Below are positions 10,106 to 18,700 of a stretch of DNA of 64,000 bases, piece after piece. The notes under the pieces were generated by a model. It made no database searches. It had not been told where the DNA came from and saw nothing but the letters and a program-made list of their open reading frames with translations. The number at the start of each line of letters is the position of its first letter. Position 1 is the first letter of the stretch. The DNA is from Novosphingobium sp. BW1 (GTDB lineage: Bacteria; Pseudomonadota; Alphaproteobacteria; Sphingomonadales; Sphingomonadaceae): positions 62,001 through 126,000 of the forward strand of contig NZ_VIRF01000078.1 of NCBI RefSeq assembly GCF_008107685.1, read 5' to 3'. Both the position numbers and the translations under genes were made by a program.

Positions 10106-11389
10106 GTGGGTGATCAGGTTAAACTGAGCGCGGACGGCGCGGATTTGGAATACCCCGTCCTCAAGGGCAGCGTGGGCCCGGAAGTCATCGACATCCGCAA
10201 GCTCTACGGCCAGACCGGTAAGTTCACCTTCGACCCCGGCTTCACGTCGACGGCAAGCTGCGAATCCGCACTGACCTACATCGACGGTGGCGAGGGCGTC
10301 CTGCTGCACCGCGGCTACCCGATCGGCCAGCTCGCCGAGAGCTCCTCGTTCATGGAAGTCAGCTACCTGCTGCTGAACGGCGAACTGCCGAGCCAGGACG
10401 AGCTCTCGAACTTCGAGTACACGATCAGCCGTCACACGATGATCCACGAGCAGCTGCGTCACTTCTACCAGGGCTTCCGCCGTGACGCGCACCCGATGGC
10501 CATCATGTGCGGCATCGTCGGCGCCTTGTCGGCGTTCTACCACGACTCGACCGACATCACCGACCCCGAGCAGCGCAAGATCGCCAGCCATCGCCTGATC
10601 GCGAAGATGCCGACGATTGCGGCAGCTGCCTACAAGTACTCGGTCGGTCAGCCGATGCTCTACCCGGACAACAACCTGTCCTACACGGGCAACTTCCTGC
10701 GCATGACCTTCGGCGTGCCCGCCGAGGAATACGAGGTGATCCCCGCCGTCGAAAAGGCGATGGACCGCATCTTCATCCTCCACGCCGACCACGAGCAGAA
10801 CGCCTCGACCTCGACTGTGCGTCTCGCTGGTTCGTCAGGCGCCAACCCGTTCGCGTGCATTGCGGCCGGTATCGCCTGCCTTTGGGGCCCGGCGCACGGC
10901 GGTGCGAACGAAGCGTGCCTCAACATGCTGCGTGAAATCGGCACCCCCGACCGCATTCCGCACTACATCGAACGCGCCAAGGACAAGAACGACCCGTTCC
11001 GTCTCATGGGCTTCGGTCACCGCGTGTACAAGAACTACGACCCGCGTGCGACGGTCATGCAGTCGACCGTGCGCGAAGTCTTCGAAGCACTCAATGTTCA
11101 GGACCCGCTCTTCGAGACCGCCATGCGCCTTGAGGAAATCGCCCTCAACGACCCGTACTTCATCGAGAAGAAGCTCTTCCCGAACGTCGACTTCTACTCG
11201 GGCGTCGTGCTCTCGGCGATCGGCTTCCCGACCGACATGTTCACCGTACTCTTCGCCCTTGCCCGCACCGTGGGCTGGGTTGCGCAGTGGAACGAAATGA
11301 TCTCGGATCCCGGCCAGCGCATCGGCCGTCCGCGTCAGCTCTACACCGGCCCCACGCAGCGCGACTATGTGCCGCTCAGCCAGCGTTGA
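10106..11389 (+). CDS. gltA: Citrate synthase (type II)
   Basis: A 427-residue citrate synthase condensing acetyl-CoA and oxaloacetate, the entry to the TCA cycle. The catalytic histidines are visible in [13 protein letters not shown] and [15 protein letters not shown]. The N-terminal extension before the core domain is typical of the hexameric Gram-negative type. The start is a GTG at 10106, supported by a strong Shine-Dalgarno AAGGAG (10091-10096) nine bases upstream that overlaps the gltX stop. A Rho-independent terminator follows at 11423. Confidence 0.97.
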   Translation: MGDQVKLSADGADLEYPVLKGSVGPEVIDIRKLYGQTGKFTFDPGFTSTASCESALTYIDGGEGVLLHRGYPIGQLAESSSFMEVSYLLLNGELPSQDELSNFEYTISRHTMIHEQLRHFYQGFRRDAHPMAIMCGIVGALSAFYHDSTDITDPEQRKIASHRLIAKMPTIAAAAYKYSVGQPMLYPDNNLSYTGNFLRMTFGVPAEEYEVIPAVEKAMDRIFILHADHEQNASTSTVRLAGSSGANPFACIAAGIACLWGPAHGGANEACLNMLREIGTPDRIPHYIERAKDKNDPFRLMGFGHRVYKNYDPRATVMQSTVREVFEALNVQDPLFETAMRLEEIALNDPYFIEKKLFPNVDFYSGVVLSAIGFPTDMFTVLFALARTVGWVAQWNEMISDPGQRIGRPRQLYTGPTQRDYVPLSQR

Positions 11390-11422
11390 GCAGACGGTCA
11401 GGATCTGGCCATCTGAACGAAG

Positions 11423-11452
11423 GGGCCTCCGCGAAAGCGGGGGCCTTTTTCG
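11423..11452 (+). terminator. Rho-independent terminator after gltA
   Basis: The inverted repeat GGCCTCCGC / GCGGGGGCC with a GAAA loop (one G-T pair) is followed by a run of five T. It lies 33 bp after the gltA stop. Confidence 0.9.
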
Positions 11453-11520
11453 TTGGCTTCAAGGGTATTTGTCGAAGGGCACGCAGAGCCGCTCAGCCTC
11501 CGCCTCGTGCGGCAGCGCCT

Positions 11521-12903
11521 TCAGTCGGCGTCTGGATCGGCGGGTACGGTCAGGATAAAACGCGCACCGCGCCCCGGTTCGCTCTCAACCGTGAGATCGC
11601 CGCCCATGGCCCGGGCGAGGCGACGTGAAATAAACAGGCCAAGGCCCGATCCACCATCGCCCACGCGCCCGAGACGCTCGAACTTGTCGAACACGCGCGC
11701 CTGCTGCTCAGGCGAGATGCCCGGCCCCTCGTCGGCCACGACGACCCGTGCGTTCGCCCTCTCACCTTCCAGGCGTATCCATATCTGCGAGCCTTCCGGA
11801 GAATACCGGATCGCATTGCCGATCAGGTTCAGAAGCACCTGCAGAACCCGCCGGAATTCCGCGATGGCCGGCAGCGTCTCGCCGGGCTCGGGTGCGATCA
11901 GCGCGATAGTCTTTTCCCGCGCTCGCACATTGAGGATCCCTGCCGCCTGACGCGAGACTTCGCCAAGGTCGATCTGGTCCGGCGCAGTCTGGAAGTCGCG
12001 GGACTCGACGACTTCGAGGTCCGAAAGATCGTCGAGCAGGTCGAGCAGAAGCTGCCCAGCACTCGAGATTTCACTGGCATAGCCTGCGTAGGCATCGGGC
12101 AAGGGGCCGGCCATGCGCGTGCGAATGGTTTCGGCATTGGCAATGATACGGGCAATGGGCTGGCGCAGAACCGGAGCCAGCTCCTGGCCGACCAGCCCCC
12201 GCCGATTGCTTGGCAGCGCCGCGCCCTCCAACGAAGTCGCTGCCGTGGGAGCCGGAACATTCGAAAGCAGCAGCAGTTCAAAGCCTGCCGGATCGAAGCC
12301 CGGCTGCATCGCCGGGAGCAGGCGCACCTCGAACGGACGCGAGGAGGCGGGCACGATTACCCGGCTGCCATCAAGCAGCCGCCAGTGCAGCGGTTGATGG
12401 TGACTAACATTCTCAGGGGGCAAAAAATCGGTCCAGAGCCGTCCGATGCCGTTCTCCATGGCCACGGCGAGCTCGCGCAATTCCGGACTTTCCGTCTCCA
12501 CGGCAAGAATACGTTGACCCGCGTCCAGACGCGCCGTCAATTCGGCCAGGTGGCGGTCGGTCGCGGCTCGCCGTGCCTCGCTAGCTGTGGAATCCTCGGC
12601 AGGCTGGGGCGCACTGCGCCAATTGCGAATGCGGATTTCGCAGCCCTGCCCACCATCGCGCGGTTCGGCTTCCACCCAAGCTGTGACGACCTCGCCGCCA
12701 TCATGCGCGGACACGGCGCGGGCGAGACGAAATCCATAGCGCCTGGCCTTTCGCACCAGTTCCATCAGTTCAGGAACCGCGATGGGGCCCGGCAACTGCC
12801 CGCCGCAACGAAGGTGCAGCCCGGCCAGCGGCTCGTCGGCGCTCAGCAGGCAGTCCTGGGCATCGCTTTGCCCGCGCGCGAGGATGGTGCCGTCAGAACG
12901 CAT
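11521..12903 (-). CDS. PAS/histidine-kinase-like protein lacking the phospho-acceptor histidine
   Basis: A 460-residue soluble protein. The N-terminal half contains one or two PAS-like segments (about residues 18-95 and 115-215). The rest resembles a DHp helix pair plus HATPase_c. The ATP-binding boxes are intact: N-box LLNLIGNAIRYSP, G1 DEGPGI, F-box VFDKFERLG and G2 GSGLGLFISRRLA. In the DHp the usual S-H-E-L-R-T-P-L reads A-P-V-L-R-Q-P-I, so proline (about residue 244) replaces the phospho-accepting histidine. There is no TM segment. ATG at 12903 overlaps the end of the upstream gene by 11 bp. It may be a pseudokinase or an ATP-dependent adaptor; autophosphorylation at the normal site is not possible. 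Confidence 0.8.
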   Translation of the reverse strand: MRSDGTILARGQSDAQDCLLSADEPLAGLHLRCGGQLPGPIAVPELMELVRKARRYGFRLARAVSAHDGGEVVTAWVEAEPRDGGQGCEIRIRNWRSAPQPAEDSTASEARRAATDRHLAELTARLDAGQRILAVETESPELRELAVAMENGIGRLWTDFLPPENVSHHQPLHWRLLDGSRVIVPASSRPFEVRLLPAMQPGFDPAGFELLLLSNVPAPTAATSLEGAALPSNRRGLVGQELAPVLRQPIARIIANAETIRTRMAGPLPDAYAGYASEISSAGQLLLDLLDDLSDLEVVESRDFQTAPDQIDLGEVSRQAAGILNVRAREKTIALIAPEPGETLPAIAEFRRVLQVLLNLIGNAIRYSPEGSQIWIRLEGERANARVVVADEGPGISPEQQARVFDKFERLGRVGDGGSGLGLFISRRLARAMGGDLTVESEPGRGARFILTVPADPDAD

Positions 12904-13864
12904 CGGTGCGGCCCGCAGCTGAATTGAGAATGGCCGCCGCGCGATCCGCGCCGATACTGCCGAAGCCTTCGGGGAGGAGGACATCGGGATGCAGAGCCAG
13001 AAACTCCTGCTCGATTGCCCCGGTTCTCAGCCCCGCAGCCCGAAGCGAGAGGGCCAATCGCGCCATCTGCCCCTCGTGTGTCGAGAAGATCACGTGATCG
13101 CGCTCCTGCCCGGAGGCGAGACCAAGGGCACTCAGGAAAAGGGCCAGTCCTGCGCTGCAGACGGACAGGGCGGCCTGCGCGCCCCCGCCCAGGGCCAGGA
13201 TAAGCTGCGCGGCCAGCCCGATACGGGACACCCCTTCATCGAAGCGCGCCCGAACTTCGGCTGCCGCCCGCTCGCAATCCGCTGTCCAGCGCGGATTTTC
13301 GCCGTCCAGCTGGACGAGAGCCATCAACGCGGCATGCAAAAGTTCGCCCGGCAGTTCGGTTAGCGGCAATCGCATGCGGCGCTGGGCCTGCCCCCACCGC
13401 GCCTGCGCGGCGAGGAAGCGCATGGCGGTGTCCTGGGTTTCCGGATCATTCGAGGAGATCAGGGCCTGCAGCAAAGGCGGTACGACGGGATCGAGAGCAT
13501 GGCGTGCCTGAAGGCGTTCGGTCAGCTGCCATTCGAGCGCAAGCCCGTGCAGGTGCGTAAGCAGCTGCGGATTGTCGATAAGAGCCTGCCCCAGAAGGGC
13601 CGTCTGCGATCCGTCATCCGCCAGTGCTTCAGGATCGCTTCGGCACGATGTGATCGCGGCCAGGAGCTGGCCCGCCAGATCTCCCACCATGCCCCGAACA
13701 CGCGCAAGGATCTCATCGCTGAAAACCGAGTTGTCCTGGGCGCTGATAAGGTGCCTGAGAATGGGCAACATCGTTTGCGCCGAGGCATCACCTCGCGCAA
13801 GCTCCTCACCCATCATGCTTTCCAGCTGACGGGCACCATCCCTGAAGGCTGCCTGATCGTTCAT
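12893..13864 (-). CDS. Helical repeat-like protein, possibly DUF2336 family
   Basis: A 323-residue soluble, mostly alpha-helical protein rich in Ala, Leu and Gln, with no signal peptide. The helical hairpin pattern, and stretches such as DNSVFSDEILARVRGMVGDL and the C-terminal FSTHEGQMARLALSLRAAGL, fit the HEAT-like DUF2336 proteins of alphaproteobacteria, though I assign this only tentatively. DUF2336 members are often found near or fused to two-component proteins, which suits the adjacent kinase-like gene that it overlaps by 11 bp. No catalytic motif is seen. Confidence 0.68.
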   Translation of the reverse strand: MNDQAAFRDGARQLESMMGEELARGDASAQTMLPILRHLISAQDNSVFSDEILARVRGMVGDLAGQLLAAITSCRSDPEALADDGSQTALLGQALIDNPQLLTHLHGLALEWQLTERLQARHALDPVVPPLLQALISSNDPETQDTAMRFLAAQARWGQAQRRMRLPLTELPGELLHAALMALVQLDGENPRWTADCERAAAEVRARFDEGVSRIGLAAQLILALGGGAQAALSVCSAGLALFLSALGLASGQERDHVIFSTHEGQMARLALSLRAAGLRTGAIEQEFLALHPDVLLPEGFGSIGADRAAAILNSAAGRTDAF

Positions 13865-13899
13865 GCCATATGCCTAAACCGGCCTTGGTTAAATCGAGG

Positions 13900-15111
13900 T
13901 TATACTCCCGCTCGTTTCGACAGGACAAGTTCGGCGACGAGAATCGACAGGGCAAGCACCTGGACGACGCCGAGAACCTGCCCAAAAGTCGCACCCAGTG
14001 CGAGGAGCAAGGCGAGCACGGCCCGATCACTGATGAGAGCCCCGGGCCATCGCCCCAGAATCCTTGGCGCCAGAGCAATGACGAGAAAAAGCGATACCGG
14101 CGCATAGAGCCAGTGCAGGACGTCCTGACCGGGCAGACGCTCGACAGCACGCAAGACGAGACAGGCCAGAACAGCATCGACCAGCCAAACCATCGCGTCG
14201 GCGCGCTCGATCGCCGGAACAGTTTCGCCCAGCGGCCTGCGCTCGGCAGCCCGCACCTTGCGCCCGCCCTCGATGAGTATCCAGGCCAGACCGGCAACGC
14301 AAAAGCCTGCCCCCGGCAAGCCGAACCATCCCAGCAGGCCAGCCAGTGCGAGAAGAACCAGCGCCGCCGCACTGACGACGTTGCTCGCTCGGCCGACCTG
14401 AAGCAACGTCGCTCCGAACGCGATTGCACCATACTGGGCCAGGAGCCTGCCCGGCGACTGTCCGCGACCGGCCGTGAAATGCCGATGCAGCCACTCCTCC
14501 TCCAAGCCGATCGCATCGGCTTCGGAGGTGACAAGCCGCCAGTTCGCGCCTCCGCACACGGCAGCCGGCACATCGCGCATGGGCGTACCTGACTGCAACG
14601 CAAGGCGTGTCAGGATCGAGATCGTATCACTTTCCTCGGGCACCTCGCGCAGTCTGTCCACCACCCCCCCCGGCAACCGCATTAGACCGGCGGCACAGCG
14701 ATTGAGGTCGATCCGTTCGTATCCGGCGGTCCGGGCGCCTTCGACGGGCTGCACCAGAACGCAGCTGCGCATGTCATCCAGAAGTGGCAGAGCCACGTCC
14801 GGATCAACGAATAAGCCGTCGGTGATGACGAAAAGTTCGTCCGCTTCGCCCACTTGGGCGGGTACGTCATGCGGCCCGGAAACAATCCTGAACTGCACGC
14901 CCGCATCTTGGGCTGCGCGCTCCAGATCCTGGACGTCCGACGATTTGCCTGCGGCAAGGCACACGATGCGATGGCACTTCAGGGCAAGGACAAGACCAAG
15001 CTGATGCTTGGCGAGACTTGCTCCAGCCACCCGCAGACCGGCGCGCGGCGGGGTCTGGCCGCCACCGCTTGGCTCCGTCATCGATAACAAGGCTATGCGC
15101 AGAACACTCAC
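13900..15111 (-). CDS. Nucleotidyltransferase-like membrane protein of unknown function
   Basis: A 403-residue two-part protein. Residues about 1-210 look like a GT-A/nucleotidyltransferase fold: a P-x-A-G-L-R-V-A-G-A-S-L-A-K loop about residues 22-36, reminiscent of the GxGxRL...K loop, then DELFVITDGLFVDPD near residue 95, where substrate-binding acidic residues are expected. Residues about 220-400 hold five or six hydrophobic helices. The arrangement suggests a membrane-bound sugar-nucleotide or phospho-alcohol transferase, but the canonical loop is altered and activity is uncertain. It lies in the minus-strand cluster with the Hpt-like and kinase-like genes. Confidence 0.68.
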   Translation of the reverse strand: MSVLRIALLSMTEPSGGGQTPPRAGLRVAGASLAKHQLGLVLALKCHRIVCLAAGKSSDVQDLERAAQDAGVQFRIVSGPHDVPAQVGEADELFVITDGLFVDPDVALPLLDDMRSCVLVQPVEGARTAGYERIDLNRCAAGLMRLPGGVVDRLREVPEESDTISILTRLALQSGTPMRDVPAAVCGGANWRLVTSEADAIGLEEEWLHRHFTAGRGQSPGRLLAQYGAIAFGATLLQVGRASNVVSAAALVLLALAGLLGWFGLPGAGFCVAGLAWILIEGGRKVRAAERRPLGETVPAIERADAMVWLVDAVLACLVLRAVERLPGQDVLHWLYAPVSLFLVIALAPRILGRWPGALISDRAVLALLLALGATFGQVLGVVQVLALSILVAELVLSKRAGV

Positions 15112-15168
15112 TCCACCGAGGGCGTCCTTCTAGGCCCCGCACCGCCGGGTGCCAAGCGTGAGGCGGCA

Positions 15169-15471
15169 TTACGAATCGGGAAAACGCTGCAAATAGTCAC
15201 GTAGACGCCGTAGGACAGCGGGCTCGCCCGGAGCCGCATCCAGCGCTTCGAGCGCAAGAACGTGCAGATCGCCGGAATGAAAACTTGCCGCAAGCCCCTG
15301 CAAACGCGTGGCTGCGAGGGTCCAGTTCCCGTCGCAGCGGGACCGCTCCAAAAGATCCACCTGACGTGATACACTTTCGCGATAGGACTGGCGCAGCTGC
15401 GCCAGCAGTTCGGGATCGCCCCCCGCCGCCGCCGCGAACGTTGCTTCCAAGGCTCCGGTCTCATACGCCAT
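15169..15471 (-). CDS. Hpt-domain-like protein without the conserved histidine
   Basis: A 100-residue single-domain protein resembling histidine phosphotransfer domains. The segment LQGLAASFHSGDL (from about residue 57) aligns with the canonical H-x-L-K-G-x-A-x-x-x-G-A-x-x-L helix. However, the position of the phosphorylatable histidine is Thr55 (T-R-L-Q-G). It could still bind receiver or kinase domains. It is the first gene of the minus-strand cluster and diverges from the 920-residue coiled-coil gene across a 69 bp gap that probably holds both promoters. Confidence 0.7.
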   Translation of the reverse strand: MAYETGALEATFAAAAGGDPELLAQLRQSYRESVSRQVDLLERSRCDGNWTLAATRLQGLAASFHSGDLHVLALEALDAAPGEPAVLRRLRDYLQRFPDS

Positions 15472-15540
15472 ATCCCCAGATTACCGAACCAAGTCTTAAT
15501 CCGGGGTTTCCTGAGACCCCCGGCGTGGTATCGTAGAGCG

Positions 15541-18303
15541 ATGTCTGGAGATAGCAGGATCATATCGTTCGGCGGTGCCTCCACCGAGGACAGCGCAACG
15601 CAGGCCAAGGCCGACGACGCAACCCGGCTGCGCGATGCGCTTGCGCCCTCCAGCGATACGGAGGACGCCGCAGCCGCTTCGGATTGGGATGATGCCTGGA
15701 TCGGCAGCGGCGAAACGAGGAGCGAAAGCAGCGATGCGCAACGTCCCGAAGGCTGGATCGCCCCGACCCTGGCGGGCCTCGGCCTCCTGGCGTGGAGCGG
15801 TCTCTTCCTCGCCGCCCACTGGACCTATTTCCAGGCTGACTTCACCCTCGCGGCAGTTCCCGCCCTCATCAGCCAATGGTGCATTCCCCCGCTGTTGATC
15901 GGCATCGTATGGTTGCTCGCGCTTCGCCATTCCACGCGTGAGGGCAAGCGCTTCGGGGACATCGCCAGCACACTCTCGCTCGAAAGCGAGCGCCTCGAAC
16001 GCCGCCTCCTCAGCGTCAATCGGGAACTTAGTCTTGCCCGCGAGTTCGTCGCTGCACAGTCGCGTGATCTCGAAGCACTGGGCCGTCTGGCGTCGGAGCG
16101 ACTGTCCGGCAATGCGCTGAGACTGCAAGAGCTTATCGAAGAGAACGGCGAACGCCTCGAAACGATAGGCGCAGTCAGTACCACGGCCCTCGACAACATG
16201 GAAAAGTTGCGCGGCCAGCTTCCCGTGATTGCCAGCTCGGCCAAGGACGTAACCAGCAACATCGGCAACGCCGGGCGGACGGCGCGCTCCCAAATCGAGA
16301 ACATGATCGCCGGCTTCCATCGGCTGAACGAATTCGGACAGGCGAACGAACGCCAGATTGCCTCCGTGCGCACTGCCGTCGATGCCGCTCTCGCCCAGTT
16401 CGCCGGTCAGTGCGAGGATCTTGAAGTCCTTGCCCGCCAGCGGTTCGAAGCCTTGGCCGAGAGAGGCCAGGAATTCCGGAGCGAACTAGAGCGCCACGAA
16501 GCCGACGCTCTTGCGGCGATCCGCGCCCGCTCGGCCGCTCTGCAAAGCGAGCTTCACAGGACCCGCGAACAGCTGGACGAGAGCGAGGCCGCTACCCTCA
16601 CCTCGCTGCGCGCGCGCCTTTCCGCACTGCGCGAGGAATGCGGCGTGGTCGGTCGCAGCATCACAGATGCCCAGGGCCAGGCCGCCCGGAGCGTGCAGGA
16701 AAGCTTCGAGACACTCAAGGCCGAGCACGAGACCGCGCACGACCTGCTCGTCGCCGCGCACGAGACCACTCTTGATCAGCTTTCCCAACGCATCGAGGCG
16801 CTCGGAACGGACGCGGCTCGCACCGAAGACCGGATTTCCTCCGCCCAGCAGACCGTGGTCGCAAGCTTTACAGACCGTCTCTCCGAAGTCTGCGCGCAGG
16901 CGGACGCCGCCTTTGCACGACTGAAAAACCGCGACGGCCAGTTCGCCACCGAGGCGAGCGAACGCCACCAGCGCCAACTCGAACAGGAGCGCCATGCGCT
17001 GGCCCATATCGAGCATATGCTGGTCGAACTCGACAACGCTGTGGCCGAGAGGCTCGAAGGGCATCGCCACCAGGCCGAAGCGCTGAGTGAACGTGCGCGC
17101 AGCGTGACCTCGCAACTCGAACAGTTCGATGCGCGCCTGCGCTCCATTGCAACGCAAAGCGCCGATGCCGAAGGACGCCTTGCGACATCGCTGCATGGTC
17201 TGGCTGAAAACCTTTCCGCGAGCCAAACCTCGCTTTCGGCCGCTGATCGCGACGTTGCCAAGCTGACGGACGACAGCCTGCGCCTGCTCGATCTCCTGCG
17301 TGCCAGCTCCAGCCAGGCGCAGAACGAGCTGCCCCAGGCGCTCACCCATTCCGAGGAGCAACTCGACCGGATCGACACCGCGATCAACGAGGTGCGCGGC
17401 AAGCTTGCGGAGTCGTCCACGAGCGGTCAAGCACTCTCCGAGGCGATCCTGCAATCCGGTACGTCACTGGACAGGCTGCACGAACACCTTGTCGAGGCTC
17501 AGGCCTCCATCGCCGAGGGCACCACCGATCACGCGCAGCGCCTTGAGCACCTCCAGCGCAGCCTGACCGAGATCGAAGGCACGTTGCTCCAGAACGCCGA
17601 GCATGCGCGCGGCGAACTGACGGAGGCGATTAAAGATCTGCGCCAGAATTTCGACGAGGCGATCTCCGATATCGAAACTGGCGCGCCTGCCCGCATCGAT
17701 AGCGTCACCCAGACGCTGGGTGAGGAAAGCGGCAAGGCCATTGACAAGGCCATGCGGACCACCGCGGCCGAAATCTCGGGACAGCTCGAGCAGGCCGTTG
17801 CCCATGCAACGGGTGTCAGCCGCGAGGCCACGGCCCAGCTGCGCGAGCAGATGGAAAAGGTTACAGAACTGGTCGGTAACCTCGAAGCAAGGCTCGACGA
17901 AGCCCGTGAACGGGCAAGCGAGCAGGTCAACAATGACTTTGCCCGCCGGGCCGCGCTCATCACGGAATCTCTCAACTCCAACGCCATCGACATCGCCACC
18001 GCTATGTCGAGCGAGGTCTCCGACACGGCCTGGGCTTCCTATCTGCGCGGTGATCGCGGGATCTTCACCCGACGTGCCGTCACCCTTATCGATTCAAGCG
18101 AAGCGAAGGCGATCCAGCAGACCTTCGAGAGCGACGACGCTTTCCGCGAACACGTGAGCCGTTACATCCACGACTTCGAATCTCTCCTGCGCCAGGTCCT
18201 CTCGACCCGCGATGGCAATGCGATGGGGGTGACCTTGCTCTCCTCGGACATGGGTAAGCTATACGTGGCCCTCGCCCAGGCCATCGAACGCCTGCGCAAT
18301 TGA
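15541..18303 (+). CDS. Large two-TM coiled-coil protein, conserved in alphaproteobacteria
   Basis: A 920-residue protein. An acidic N-terminal segment (about 1-75) precedes two TM helices at about residues 78-97 and 106-126. A very long heptad-rich coiled coil follows (about 140-800, rich in Glu, Ala, Leu, Gln and Arg). A conserved C-terminal domain of about 90 residues contains YLRGDRGIFTRRAVTLIDSS, SRYIHDFESLLRQVL and LLSSDMGKLYVALAQAIERLR. Similar proteins are often labelled ATPase or kinesin-like, but no Walker motif is seen. The shape suggests an inner-membrane scaffold, perhaps for polarity, division or the envelope. A hairpin terminator follows the stop. Confidence 0.85.
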   Translation: MSGDSRIISFGGASTEDSATQAKADDATRLRDALAPSSDTEDAAAASDWDDAWIGSGETRSESSDAQRPEGWIAPTLAGLGLLAWSGLFLAAHWTYFQADFTLAAVPALISQWCIPPLLIGIVWLLALRHSTREGKRFGDIASTLSLESERLERRLLSVNRELSLAREFVAAQSRDLEALGRLASERLSGNALRLQELIEENGERLETIGAVSTTALDNMEKLRGQLPVIASSAKDVTSNIGNAGRTARSQIENMIAGFHRLNEFGQANERQIASVRTAVDAALAQFAGQCEDLEVLARQRFEALAERGQEFRSELERHEADALAAIRARSAALQSELHRTREQLDESEAATLTSLRARLSALREECGVVGRSITDAQGQAARSVQESFETLKAEHETAHDLLVAAHETTLDQLSQRIEALGTDAARTEDRISSAQQTVVASFTDRLSEVCAQADAAFARLKNRDGQFATEASERHQRQLEQERHALAHIEHMLVELDNAVAERLEGHRHQAEALSERARSVTSQLEQFDARLRSIATQSADAEGRLATSLHGLAENLSASQTSLSAADRDVAKLTDDSLRLLDLLRASSSQAQNELPQALTHSEEQLDRIDTAINEVRGKLAESSTSGQALSEAILQSGTSLDRLHEHLVEAQASIAEGTTDHAQRLEHLQRSLTEIEGTLLQNAEHARGELTEAIKDLRQNFDEAISDIETGAPARIDSVTQTLGEESGKAIDKAMRTTAAEISGQLEQAVAHATGVSREATAQLREQMEKVTELVGNLEARLDEARERASEQVNNDFARRAALITESLNSNAIDIATAMSSEVSDTAWASYLRGDRGIFTRRAVTLIDSSEAKAIQQTFESDDAFREHVSRYIHDFESLLRQVLSTRDGNAMGVTLLSSDMGKLYVALAQAIERLRN

Positions 18304-18311
18304 GACTAGAA

Positions 18312-18340
18312 AAGCCGCGGCCACGATCAGGCCGCGGCTT
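18312..18340. terminator. GC-rich hairpin between convergent genes
   Basis: A perfect 11 bp inverted repeat, AAGCCGCGGCC / GGCCGCGGCTT, with a seven-base loop. It lies 9 bp after the coiled-coil gene and just before the end of the convergent DUF1467 gene. The T run is weak (two T), so it may act as a bidirectional terminator or an mRNA-stabilising hairpin. Confidence 0.65.
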
Positions 18341-18349
18341 GTAGCCACC

Positions 18350-18652
18350 TCAGTAGCCCAGGTCTTCGCTCGGCATCTCGCCGTAGAAATTGAGATCCTC
18401 ACGCGTGATCCACCCATAGGACCAGTTGAGGGTAAACAGGACGCTGAAGACCGCGGCCAGGATCGTGGCCCGTAAGGCGACCTTACCGGGACGGAAATTC
18501 ACGGGCGCGGAATCTGCATGACCTGTCTGGACCTCATGGCCTTCGACCTCGTCGGGCGTGCGCAAGCCGATCGGCAGCACAATGAACGCACTCAGAACCC
18601 AGAATAGCCCAAAAATCGCGATCAGGGACGTCCATTGCATCGGTGGTATCAT
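18350..18652 (-). CDS. DUF1467 family small membrane protein
   Basis: A 100-residue protein with two TM helices (about residues 8-27 and 63-82). Between them is the conserved FWVLSAFIVLPIGLRTPDE stretch typical of DUF1467, a family of unknown function confined mainly to alphaproteobacteria. It is the last gene of the nuo-birA-coaX-rnj run, 48 bp after rnj. The start may be 18652 (GGGAG five bases upstream) or the in-frame ATG at 18640. Confidence 0.82.
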   Translation of the reverse strand: MIPPMQWTSLIAIFGLFWVLSAFIVLPIGLRTPDEVEGHEVQTGHADSAPVNFRPGKVALRATILAAVFSVLFTLNWSYGWITREDLNFYGEMPSEDLGY

Positions 18653-18700
18653 CTCCTCTCCCGGCCGCCCAACCTATGACGGCGGGTCGGCCGGAGGTGT

